Of a stretch of 36,020 bases of DNA, positions 27,260-34,857 are shown in pieces. A program made the position numbers and the translations under genes. The notes under the pieces were generated by a model. The model did not search any database. It had not been told where the DNA came from and saw nothing but the letters and a program-made list of their open reading frames with translations. Positions within the stretch are counted from its first letter, which is position 1. Every line of letters starts with the position of its first letter. Source of the stretch: an uncultured Thalassovita sp. (GTDB taxonomy: Bacteria > Bacteroidota > Bacteroidia > Cytophagales > Flammeovirgaceae). The stretch is taken from contig CAKZMZ010000449.1 of assembly GCA_937129345.1 (NCBI GenBank), positions 1 to 36,020 on the forward strand, read 5' to 3'.

Positions 27260-28769
27260 CTAAAAGTATTTTTTGTTTTGCTGACAAGTATAACCAATAT
27301 ACCGACTCATTGCGCCCCAGATACTGAGCATTGAACCAAGCAGCCTCCCTAAGCTTTGTAACACTTGGGCTGTTGGCCACATTATTTTGATCTTCAACTC
27401 GATCTTTTACAATATATCTTAGTGTAAAATATGGAATATTGGCAAAGAAGAGAAAAACAAATAGCAAATGGTATTTATACTTATAGTTGAGTGCTGAAAA
27501 ATACTGTATGAAAACGATGCTGATGATAAACAAAGAAGGTACGGCCGCACGCATTAAAAAGTCATTAAAGTAACCGACTACATAAAAAGGAATAACAAAC
27601 AGAACAGCAATTGCCGCCCACCAAATCAGCTTCCAATCTTGATTTTTTACAAAGCGGTAACTTAACCAAGCATAAATACCAAACTCTATCATCAAAAAGA
27701 CGAATATTTTCGGCAGCCAAGATTTACCCGGAATGGCTTCCCAAATCCATCCGCTTTCTGCTATGCTGTAATGCGCTTGAAAGAAGAAAGCTACCAATAC
27801 AGTAAGCGATAAAGCGCCGAGCAAATTCTGAAAACTGATAAATGATAGAAATCCCTTTTTAAATAAAAGCATCAATAAAATAATGGTCAATCCTATAGAA
27901 TTAAACACAGACCAAATAAAAGTGAGCGATACAATAAAGGCCGCACTCTTTAAGGATTTTAATTGAGAGAATTGATGAAAAATCAAAGCGGCTGCCAGCC
28001 AGCCTCCCAACACGTGCTGCGGGCACCAAGTCATACTGACTATAGGTGCATAAAACTGTAGCATATTGTTGTGCACCACGGCTTCTGCTGCAATTTCTTC
28101 CCTAAAAACATGAAAGGGTATCAAATCTCCTAATAAAACCCACTTTACAGGAATCTTAAATAACGCATATAAAAAGTCTTGTCCGCCAAAAAATAAGAAT
28201 ATGAGCATGGCGATTAAAGGTAGATTTTTTCCTTTCCAAAGCAGTACCCATCTTAGCACCGAGTAAACTCCAAAAAAAGTCCACAAAAACATTAAAGCAT
28301 CTGCCCAAGCAATGCCCACTAATTTTGCCAGCAAAGCCACAGGCAAATAGTAAGCAAGATAATAATTGAGATGTACAGCGCTTTCGACCAAAAAATTCTC
28401 TTGATAGACAACCGGCCAAGGCTGCACAATTAAGTCTCGCAAAACTCCATAATGCTTGTCCTGATCACCTTGGAAAGTAAAGCCGCCAATGCCAGAAACA
28501 GCACAGACCACTACGGCAACCGCAACAACCAATAAATGAACCCGAAAAGATAGGTTGTCCTCTTTTATGCCATTAAATTTTCTATGGAAATCTGACAAAA
28601 CCAGATAGAAAGACCCCAATAGAATAAGTAAGACCACCAAGGCCAACTCCCACCTAAACCATCCTGCTACAAAAATGAGATTGGGCAGCAATAAGTAAAG
28701 CAATGAAAAGAAAGTAAGTCGATATGTGCTACTTTTTTTAAGTAAGTTTAGCTTATGTAATACGTCCAT
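27210..28769 (-). CDS. Polytopic membrane protein, tandem paralogue 4 of 4
   Basis: The 519-residue protein has about 11-13 hydrophobic segments and no recognised name. It shares ordered motifs with its three upstream neighbours: YLLLPNLIF in the first segment; GIGGFTFQGDQDKHYGVLRD (94-112) and WPVVY in the first large loop; LNYYLAYYLP; WCPQHVLGGWLAAAL; FNDFLMRAAVPS; and a C-terminal AWFNAQYLG...YLS. The conserved Asp, Lys-His, Pro-Gln and Asn-Asp-Met-Arg positions look like an active site on one membrane face, as in GT-C glycosyltransferases, where an acidic residue in the first loop is catalytic. That assignment is inference. It lies 2 bases after paralogue 3. Confidence 0.75.
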   Translation of the reverse strand: MDVLHKLNLLKKSSTYRLTFFSLLYLLLPNLIFVAGWFRWELALVVLLILLGSFYLVLSDFHRKFNGIKEDNLSFRVHLLVVAVAVVVCAVSGIGGFTFQGDQDKHYGVLRDLIVQPWPVVYQENFLVESAVHLNYYLAYYLPVALLAKLVGIAWADALMFLWTFFGVYSVLRWVLLWKGKNLPLIAMLIFLFFGGQDFLYALFKIPVKWVLLGDLIPFHVFREEIAAEAVVHNNMLQFYAPIVSMTWCPQHVLGGWLAAALIFHQFSQLKSLKSAAFIVSLTFIWSVFNSIGLTIILLMLLFKKGFLSFISFQNLLGALSLTVLVAFFFQAHYSIAESGWIWEAIPGKSWLPKIFVFLMIEFGIYAWLSYRFVKNQDWKLIWWAAIAVLFVIPFYVVGYFNDFLMRAAVPSLFIISIVFIQYFSALNYKYKYHLLFVFLFFANIPYFTLRYIVKDRVEDQNNVANSPSVTKLREAAWFNAQYLGRNESVYWLYLSAKQKILLDESEEAIQLRQTEKKP

Positions 28770-28771
28770 AG

Positions 28772-30316
28772 CTACTCTTCTTTTTTTGTAGAAAGATGTA
28801 GGAAATAAAAAGAGCGGTTATCGCCAAAATACTGCGTGTTGAACCAAGCTTCCTCAGCCAATTTATTAAGACCACCCATATCGCCGATCCGTACCCTGTC
28901 CGAGGCAAAACCATTTTGCCAGCGTTCTTTCAAAAAACCAGGGAAATGTATCGCTATAGATATGGCTTGTGGAAGCACCACGCCAGCAAAAACTAAAATC
29001 ATCAAAAAATATTTGCAATGGCTTTTTATGCCCTGAAATGCTTGGTAAGCCAATAAGCTTAACAAGAACAGAGAAGGTACTACCGCCCGCATAAGCAAAT
29101 CGTTCATGTTGCCCAAAACAAAAATAGGAATGAGGGACATAAATAATAGGATTGAATAAAACATAAATCTATCTATCTTACTATATGCAAAATAATATAT
29201 GGCTAAAGCGATATATAAAAACTCAAATAATAAAAATACTGGCCATTTGTAGAATAATTTATCCCACTCTATATATTGCCATATAAAGCCTGAATCTGAA
29301 ATGGAGTGATGTGATAGAAAGAAAGAAAGTACAAAAAAACCTAGTAAGATACCGATGCCGTTTTCCCAGCTTATCCAACTGGTAAAATTTCTATGTTTAA
29401 AAAACATGGCAGCTATTATTGGTAAAAAGCCCGCCACATTAAAAACTGACCATAGCGGCATGAGGCAAAGAATGAACAAAACATACTGCTGTCCTTTATT
29501 TTTTGTGTAGATGTAATACAGCAAGGCAGTGGCCAACCAAGCCCCAATAATGTGTTGCGGTGCCCATGATATCGCAAAAAAGTTGGTAGGATACCGCAAA
29601 ATGGTATTATGAAAAACACAAACTGTAGATACTTCCTGCTCAAAAATGCTTTGGGCAATGGCCTTATCACCCAAAAAACCATTAATGTTGAGCTTGATAA
29701 AGGCATACAAATAATCTTGCCCGCCTAAAAAAAGCAAAAAACACAAAGGCCAAAAAACATGCTTGGTTTTACCCAAGACCACAAACCACAAAAAAGCCAA
29801 ATAAAGCCCTAGAAAGGACCACAAAATAATCCAATTGTCTACTGAGTTGGGATGAGTTATTTTAGCCAAAGCGGCAGGCGGTAAAAAGTAGGCAAAATAA
29901 TAATTTAAATGCTGGGGCCCTTCTAAACCGTGTACACTATCGTAAACAACAGGCCAATCTTTATAGACCAAATCGTATAGCATGCTGTAATGCTTAATAT
30001 GGTCACCTTGAAAATGAAACCCGCCTATGCCCGAAAACCAACAAATAAAAAGGGCTGCAAAAGCAATTAATAAATGTTGTTTTACAGTAGGAATTTGTAA
30101 GTCAGTATCCAACCTAAACTTCCAAATTGATATCCAAACCAACGATGCCAAGCCAAACAATAAAACAGCCCAATAAGTCCTGAACCAAGTAGCGAAAAAA
30201 AGTAAGTTTGGTAACAAGAGATACAAAACAGTACTATTGAAGAAAATCCTATGAAAATTCTTTTTTTCCTTCATCCGATGTTTTTCAACATGAGTATCTA
30301 TCGTCAATTCAGTCAT
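28772..30316 (-). CDS. Polytopic membrane protein, tandem paralogue 3 of 4
   Basis: The 514-residue protein has the array's shared pattern: LYLLLPNLLF, GIGGFHFQGDHIKHYSMLYD (Asp105), WPVVYDS, LNYYFAYFLPPAALAKI, WAPQHIIGAWLATALLY, MNDLLMRAVVPS and AWFNTQYFGDNRSFYFLHLS. The N-terminus has about 25 extra hydrophilic residues; Met15 is a possible later start. It is the closest by eye to paralogue 4. Gaps of 2-3 bases to both neighbours indicate one transcript. Function unknown; a GT-C-like enzyme is one possibility. Confidence 0.75.
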   Translation of the reverse strand: MTELTIDTHVEKHRMKEKKNFHRIFFNSTVLYLLLPNLLFFATWFRTYWAVLLFGLASLVWISIWKFRLDTDLQIPTVKQHLLIAFAALFICWFSGIGGFHFQGDHIKHYSMLYDLVYKDWPVVYDSVHGLEGPQHLNYYFAYFLPPAALAKITHPNSVDNWIILWSFLGLYLAFLWFVVLGKTKHVFWPLCFLLFLGGQDYLYAFIKLNINGFLGDKAIAQSIFEQEVSTVCVFHNTILRYPTNFFAISWAPQHIIGAWLATALLYYIYTKNKGQQYVLFILCLMPLWSVFNVAGFLPIIAAMFFKHRNFTSWISWENGIGILLGFFVLSFFLSHHSISDSGFIWQYIEWDKLFYKWPVFLLFEFLYIALAIYYFAYSKIDRFMFYSILLFMSLIPIFVLGNMNDLLMRAVVPSLFLLSLLAYQAFQGIKSHCKYFLMILVFAGVVLPQAISIAIHFPGFLKERWQNGFASDRVRIGDMGGLNKLAEEAWFNTQYFGDNRSFYFLHLSTKKEE

Positions 30317-30319
30317 GCT

Positions 30320-31816
30320 TCAATCTCTACTTAAATACTTGCCATAGAAAGAATCGCCCTCACCCAAATACTGCCTATGGAACCAATGCTTTTTCTCCAT
30401 GTCTTTAAAAAGTGTATTGTTCTCAATCTTGGGCAGGCCTGTTTGCCATTTTAAATGATGTAAATGCGCTATCATTAAAAAAAATGAAAAAGAGCAAGTA
30501 GCGAGAAATAAAACAAGCAAGTGTTTTTTAAAGCGATGACTCATGCTCTTATAAAAAGCGACAGTAGCCAACACAAATACAAAATGCAAAGGCATTGAAG
30601 CCCGCATGAGCAAATCATTGTATAAACCGAGTACATACCAAGACAAGGCAAATAAGCTCAAGTTACAGAGCATCCACAGCCTAAAAATTGAATGTTTTTT
30701 TAGAGGGATGAACATCAACAAGACATAAATGCCGAATTCAAAGACTATAAAGCTAAGCAGTCTAACAAACCAGTACTTTGAAGGATTATGTTGCCAAATC
30801 CAACCCTGTTCACTAATGGGTAAATGAGACTGAAAATAAATGAAAACCAAGAGGCCTAAAGGCACGCCCAACAATAGGTTGGCATTCGAAAAAACAGCTT
30901 TTCCTTTTTGAGAAATAATACCATATAAAAAAATTGGCAACAGGCCTATGGTGCCTAAAATAGACCAAAGGGCACTTAAAGACAAAACCAAAACACTTAG
31001 CGAATTATCTTTTTTATAAATGCTGTTTACCATTAAAGCAGTAGCCAACCATGCACCTAAAGCTTGCTGTGGCACAAATGTAAAATCAAAAGCTGCTGAA
31101 AATTTTCTCAGAGTAAAGTCATAATAAGACATTTGCCACATGAGCTCTTTTAAGAGGTCTCTACTACCTTCTACATCAAATGCAGCATGAAAAGCATGTT
31201 TGCACAAGGTAAAAATAGTATCCTGCCCATCTAGCAAAAAGAAAATGACCAATGGCAACAGTATGCTTTTCTTACTTTTAGTCAACCTCACAAGCCAGCA
31301 CAAAACAAGATACAGTCCCAAAACTGATTCAAAAAATAGAAATACCAAAGCTGCTTGCAGGCCCAGTATTTTGCCAAGTAGCGCCGCAGGCAGGTACCAA
31401 GCAAAGTAATAAACCAAGTACAGCTTTTCGCCTTTATCTATAATACTAACCGGCCAAGGACTTTCTACTAAAATCTTTAGAATAGCATGATGCTTGGGCA
31501 AATCGCCCTGCGGCAAAAACAAACCAACACCTGTAAGCAGGCAGGCCAAGAAAGCAATGAGTAAAAGCCATAAGTTGGCTTTATCACTAAAAAAGTCATT
31601 GACCCAATGCCTTATATCTAGATTAAAGTTTACGGCCTTTAATTGCTTATAAACCACCAATACAAATAGAATGAAAACAGCACTCGCAATCCATCCTTTA
31701 AACCAAAAAAGTACAAAAATCAAGTTGGGCAATAGCAGATATGCTACTGAAAATAGTACCAAAGGTTCCGCACGAGCCGTCTGTTTACTATCCCTTATTT
31801 CCAATAACTTATTCAT
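30320..31816 (-). CDS. Polytopic membrane protein, tandem paralogue 2 of 4
   Basis: The 498-residue protein has the same motif order with more drift: AYLLLPNLIF, GVGLFLPQGDLPKHHAILKI (Asp105), WPVSI, LVYYFAWYLPAALLGKI, FVPQQALGAWLATALM, YNDLLMRASMPL and HWFHRQYLGEGDSFYGKYLS. The His after Pro-Gln in the others is Gln here. Its ATG overlaps the stop of paralogue 1 in a 4-base ATGA-type junction (31813-31816), so translation is probably coupled. Function unknown. Confidence 0.75.
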   Translation of the reverse strand: MNKLLEIRDSKQTARAEPLVLFSVAYLLLPNLIFVLFWFKGWIASAVFILFVLVVYKQLKAVNFNLDIRHWVNDFFSDKANLWLLLIAFLACLLTGVGLFLPQGDLPKHHAILKILVESPWPVSIIDKGEKLYLVYYFAWYLPAALLGKILGLQAALVFLFFESVLGLYLVLCWLVRLTKSKKSILLPLVIFFLLDGQDTIFTLCKHAFHAAFDVEGSRDLLKELMWQMSYYDFTLRKFSAAFDFTFVPQQALGAWLATALMVNSIYKKDNSLSVLVLSLSALWSILGTIGLLPIFLYGIISQKGKAVFSNANLLLGVPLGLLVFIYFQSHLPISEQGWIWQHNPSKYWFVRLLSFIVFEFGIYVLLMFIPLKKHSIFRLWMLCNLSLFALSWYVLGLYNDLLMRASMPLHFVFVLATVAFYKSMSHRFKKHLLVLFLATCSFSFFLMIAHLHHLKWQTGLPKIENNTLFKDMEKKHWFHRQYLGEGDSFYGKYLSRD

Positions 31817-33360
31817 GGCTTTTTGGCTAGATACTTATAAAAAAAGGAATCCACTTTACCGAAATACTGAGTATTGAACCAAGCTTGCTTATTGATGAGC
31901 GTAAGCGTTTCGGCTTGGGCTACAGAAGGGCCATAGCGCTTTTTTACACGATGCGACCCATTGAAATAATAGCGAAAACAACATAGCATCACAATAAAAA
32001 CTAAAGCGTATTTCAACTTAAGGCTTATGTTAGCTTGCATTGCCTTGGCCACTAAAAAAATGAGTGAATACCAAGCAGGACCCGTAGCCCGCATGGCAAA
32101 GTCTGCATTTTTACCAATAAAAATAAGCGGGAAAATCGCTAGAACTATCACTGCCAAAAACAGTAAGTATTTGTAATCTTGTTCAGCCCTAATGAGAAAA
32201 AAGACCAACAGAGAAATTATTCCGAATTTAACCAAAATGAAGATAGGGTATTTTACAAAGAAGTTGATATGTGGCAGGGCTTCCCATATCGATTTAATTG
32301 GCTGGGGCAAATGTGCTAGGTAATAGCTTGAAAACAGCAAGCAAAGTAATATGCCTAAAACATTGGCAATAGAAAATATTGATGAGGTGTTTTTAATCAA
32401 TATCAGTAAAACCAAGGGCAACAAACCAAGGGCAACAAACGGAGACCATAATAAAGTCAATCCCAAGGTGAGTATGCTGGCGTCAGATTTAGTTGGATGT
32501 AAAAGATTTTGAAGTAATAGTGGAGTGGCTAATAACATGGGCAAGGTATGCTGAGGTGCCCATTCGTATTGGGTCAAAAAAGTTGCATAGCTCGGCGTAC
32601 GGTTATCAAATATAATGTCACCGGTATAAAGCTCTGAAAGAAAAAGCCCTACATTGTAATCACCTTGAATTATTCCCCTACCTAAGAATTTTAGCAAGCC
32701 ATAAACATTCTCCAAATCGCCAAAAAACAACAGCAATAAAACCCACCAAAATCGTTTCAACTTGGCGATGCGCACGAACCAACAAAAACCTAGAAATAAA
32801 CCTATGCTCGACCAAATGAGTACAAACAGTTCTACAAATGAGGCACTTGTAAGCTTTGCCAAAAATACTGGCGATAAGTACCAAGCCAAGTAGTAGTCTA
32901 AGAAAACAGGTTCAGAAATAAATGGGTGGTTAGTATAAGTAACTGGCCAATTTTTTAGCAGTAAATCTCTCAATACCGCATGGTGCTTTTCATAATCTAC
33001 CACTTGAGGTTGAAAGTTGCCAATACCTACATACCAAGTAAGCAGCAAGGCCAAAATCGCATAAAACAATAAATGGCTTTTAGTGAATTGTACCGTTCCA
33101 TTTTTCTCCATTTTATTTTGAACGGAACGGTTGATTGTATAAGAAAGGGCTATTATAAATGGGATACCTATGCAAGGTTGTAACCAAGTACCTAAAAAAA
33201 TAAGATTGGGCAAGGCCAAATAAACGTAAGTGCCAACGCGCAGATACTCATGCTGTGTGCAGCTATGGCGAGTATTTCCAACATTAAAAAAAGATTGAGA
33301 TGGCAAAAGATGTTTAGGGTAAATCTTTTGCTTTTGCCTCAATAAAAAAGTCTCCAACAC
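31813..33360 (-). CDS. Polytopic membrane protein, tandem paralogue 1 of 4 (most divergent)
   Basis: The 515-residue protein opens the array. Shared blocks are YLALPNLIF, GIGNFQPQVVDYEKHHAVLR, LKNWPVTY, LDYYLAWYLSPVFLAKL, WAPQHTLPMLLATPLLL, NADFAMRATGPA and AWFNTQYFGKVDSFFYKYLA. It departs in the key loop: QGDxxKH is QVVDYEKHH, one residue longer with Asp122 shifted, and the Asn-Asp pair is Ala-Asp. The start is GTG at 33360; no ATG precedes the first membrane segment, and an in-frame stop lies 15 bases upstream. This start sits only about 15 bases behind the U-tract of a terminator. Confidence 0.7.
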   Translation of the reverse strand: MLETFLLRQKQKIYPKHLLPSQSFFNVGNTRHSCTQHEYLRVGTYVYLALPNLIFLGTWLQPCIGIPFIIALSYTINRSVQNKMEKNGTVQFTKSHLLFYAILALLLTWYVGIGNFQPQVVDYEKHHAVLRDLLLKNWPVTYTNHPFISEPVFLDYYLAWYLSPVFLAKLTSASFVELFVLIWSSIGLFLGFCWFVRIAKLKRFWWVLLLLFFGDLENVYGLLKFLGRGIIQGDYNVGLFLSELYTGDIIFDNRTPSYATFLTQYEWAPQHTLPMLLATPLLLQNLLHPTKSDASILTLGLTLLWSPFVALGLLPLVLLILIKNTSSIFSIANVLGILLCLLFSSYYLAHLPQPIKSIWEALPHINFFVKYPIFILVKFGIISLLVFFLIRAEQDYKYLLFLAVIVLAIFPLIFIGKNADFAMRATGPAWYSLIFLVAKAMQANISLKLKYALVFIVMLCCFRYYFNGSHRVKKRYGPSVAQAETLTLINKQAWFNTQYFGKVDSFFYKYLAKKP

Positions 33361-33374
33361 GGCCTTAATAAGTT

Positions 33375-33409
33375 AAAAAAATAAATGCCTATTCTAAGAC
33401 TAGGCATTT
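33375..33409 (-). terminator. Intrinsic terminator after the threonine dehydrogenase gene
   Basis: A perfect 9-bp stem (AAATGCCTA 33383-33391 with TAGGCATTT 33401-33409) has a 9-base loop. On the minus strand it is followed by a T-rich run (seven T in 33375-33381). It ends the dehydrogenase transcript 40 bases past the stop. Confidence 0.8.
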
Positions 33410-33448
33410 TATAAGATAACTGTACCGCAATGGGTAAATTGTAGTAAA

Positions 33449-34450
33449 TCAATGGTTTTGTACCAATGCTAGGTCTTTAATTTCCTTCAAGTTTTTTAGC
33501 ATGTCGGCCACCATACTTTTTAAATCGTAGTTGGGTTCCCAATTCCAGTCATTTCTAGCTTGGGCATCGTCAATGACTTCTGGCCAAGAGTCAGCAATTT
33601 TTTGCCTAAAGTCGGGCGCATATTCGGTCGTAAATGAGGGATATGATTTTTTGATTTCATTAAAAATTTCTTCAGGGCTAAAAGATATGGCCTGAATATT
33701 ATATGAAGTGTGTACGCTCAGTTTTTCCTTATCTGCCTCCATTAGATCTAAAGTGGCTTTAATGGCATCGGGCATGTACATCATTGGCAAAACTGTATCT
33801 TTTGAGAGAAAGCAGGTAAATTTTTCACCTTGTACCGCTTTATGGAAAATATCCACAGCATAATCTGTAGTGCCACCACCGGGCAAACCTTGGTAACCTA
33901 TTAAGCCGGGATACCTCAAACTTCTTACATCCAACCCAAACTGATCATGGTAATATTGGCACCAAAGCTCTCCTGCATGCTTGCTTATGCCATATGCCGT
34001 ACTAGGCTCAATAACTGTGTTCTGAGGAGTAGGATTTTTGGGGGAATTAACACCAAAGACGGCAATGGAACTCGGCCAGTAAATCTTGTCCAACTTCCAT
34101 CGTCTACCCGCTTCTAGCACGTTTAGCAAACCATCCATATTAATGCGCCATGCTATATGGGGATTTTCCTCGCCTTTTGCCGAGAGAATAGCAGCAAGAT
34201 GGTAAATTTGGGTGATTTCTAACGATTCAATAATTTCATAGAGCCGGTTGGTGTCCGTAACATCTAAAGCCTCGAAGTGGTTGGTGGTTTTTTTTACAGG
34301 CTCTTTTAAATCACTGATAACTACATTTTCAACCCCATATATTTTGTTAAGTTGTTCGGTTAGTTCAGAGCCGAGCTGCCCGCAAGCACCTGTTACTAAG
34401 ATTTTTGGCGTACGCACCTTATCTGCTACTCCTTTTGTATTTTCTTCCAT
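33449..34450 (-). CDS. tdh: L-threonine 3-dehydrogenase, short-chain (epimerase-like) type
   Basis: The 333-residue protein has an extended-SDR Rossmann fold: NAD motif GACGQLG (21-27) and the catalytic Tyr153/Lys157 in AYGISK. RYPGLIGYQGLPGGGTTDYA, LPMMYMPDAIKATLDLMEAD and DFRQKIADSWPEVIDD are hallmarks of the SDR-type threonine dehydrogenase and not of UDP-sugar epimerases. It oxidises threonine to 2-amino-3-ketobutyrate with NAD. The next enzyme of the pathway, Kbl, is encoded 400 bases away on the other strand, which strongly supports the call. A 14-residue hydrophilic N-terminal extension precedes the fold. Confidence 0.92.
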   Translation of the reverse strand: MEENTKGVADKVRTPKILVTGACGQLGSELTEQLNKIYGVENVVISDLKEPVKKTTNHFEALDVTDTNRLYEIIESLEITQIYHLAAILSAKGEENPHIAWRINMDGLLNVLEAGRRWKLDKIYWPSSIAVFGVNSPKNPTPQNTVIEPSTAYGISKHAGELWCQYYHDQFGLDVRSLRYPGLIGYQGLPGGGTTDYAVDIFHKAVQGEKFTCFLSKDTVLPMMYMPDAIKATLDLMEADKEKLSVHTSYNIQAISFSPEEIFNEIKKSYPSFTTEYAPDFRQKIADSWPEVIDDAQARNDWNWEPNYDLKSMVADMLKNLKEIKDLALVQNH

Positions 34451-34481
34451 TTTCTGATAGTTTATGTTGTTATTGGTATTG

Positions 34482-34489
34482 CAAAGTTA
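34482..34489 (-). promoter_or_regulatory. Candidate -7 box for tdh
   Basis: The minus strand reads TAACTTTG, a match to TAnnTTTG, about 32 bases before the tdh ATG. A -33 element at standard spacing was not evident. Confidence 0.5.
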
Positions 34490-34544
34490 AGTACTAGCAA
34501 ACTCTAAGCTGTAGTAATTTGCTCTTTTTATGCATAATTCCGAT

Positions 34545-34578
34545 TTGTTATCATTTGAAATCTAAATGCCTATTTTTG
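34545..34578 (+). promoter_or_regulatory. Promoter of the small-ORF/kbl unit, very close to the start codon
   Basis: The -7 box TATTTTTG (34571-34578) matches TAnnTTTG, with a TTTG 22 bases upstream (34545-34548). The ATG at 34583 begins only 5 bases after the box, so the transcript would have almost no leader. Confidence 0.5.
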
Positions 34579-34582
34579 CATT

Positions 34583-34828
34583 ATGGCTGAGTTTGAAGAA
34601 TACCTAAAAGGTAAAAAAATTGATCCTGAAAAATTTAAATCAGGAGAACCGGAGACTTGGAGCAAGTTTGAAAAACTCTTCTATCAAGTAAGTCCAAAGA
34701 GCTTTACCATGCAAAAGCTTTTTTTAATCAACCAATTGCGTAGAAGATTCCATTTTGAAGGAGGAAAAGAAAATACCAACAAAACAACTACAGCTAAAAA
34801 AAGACCTATTATTAAACGCAAAGCTTAA
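34583..34828 (+). CDS. Small conserved-looking protein of unknown function
   Basis: The 81-residue protein is hydrophilic. It has an acidic, helical first half (MAEFEEYLKGKKIDPEKF, then ETWSKFEKLFYQVSP), a middle with FTMQKLFLINQLRRRFHF, and a Lys/Thr-rich tail ending in KKRPIIKRKA. It has no signal peptide or membrane segment. I do not recognise the family with certainty. It starts just behind a promoter and ends 29 bases before kbl, with no terminator between, so it is probably co-transcribed with kbl. Coding is supported by the promoter, the composition and the lack of any opposing gene. Confidence 0.7.
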   Translation: MAEFEEYLKGKKIDPEKFKSGEPETWSKFEKLFYQVSPKSFTMQKLFLINQLRRRFHFEGGKENTNKTTTAKKRPIIKRKA

Positions 34829-34857
34829 AAATTTTAACCCTAAACAACATTTAAGGT

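Noticed and set aside
27210-33360. The four polytopic genes as fragments of one gene broken by frameshifts
   Set aside because: Each has its own start, full set of motifs in the same order and a matching C-terminal AWFNxQY block; they are complete paralogues.
33449-34450. UDP-glucose 4-epimerase or other sugar-nucleotide enzyme serving the membrane-protein array
   Set aside because: The GGGTTDYA, LPMMYMPDA and DFRQKIADSWPE blocks and the nearby kbl identify a threonine dehydrogenase.
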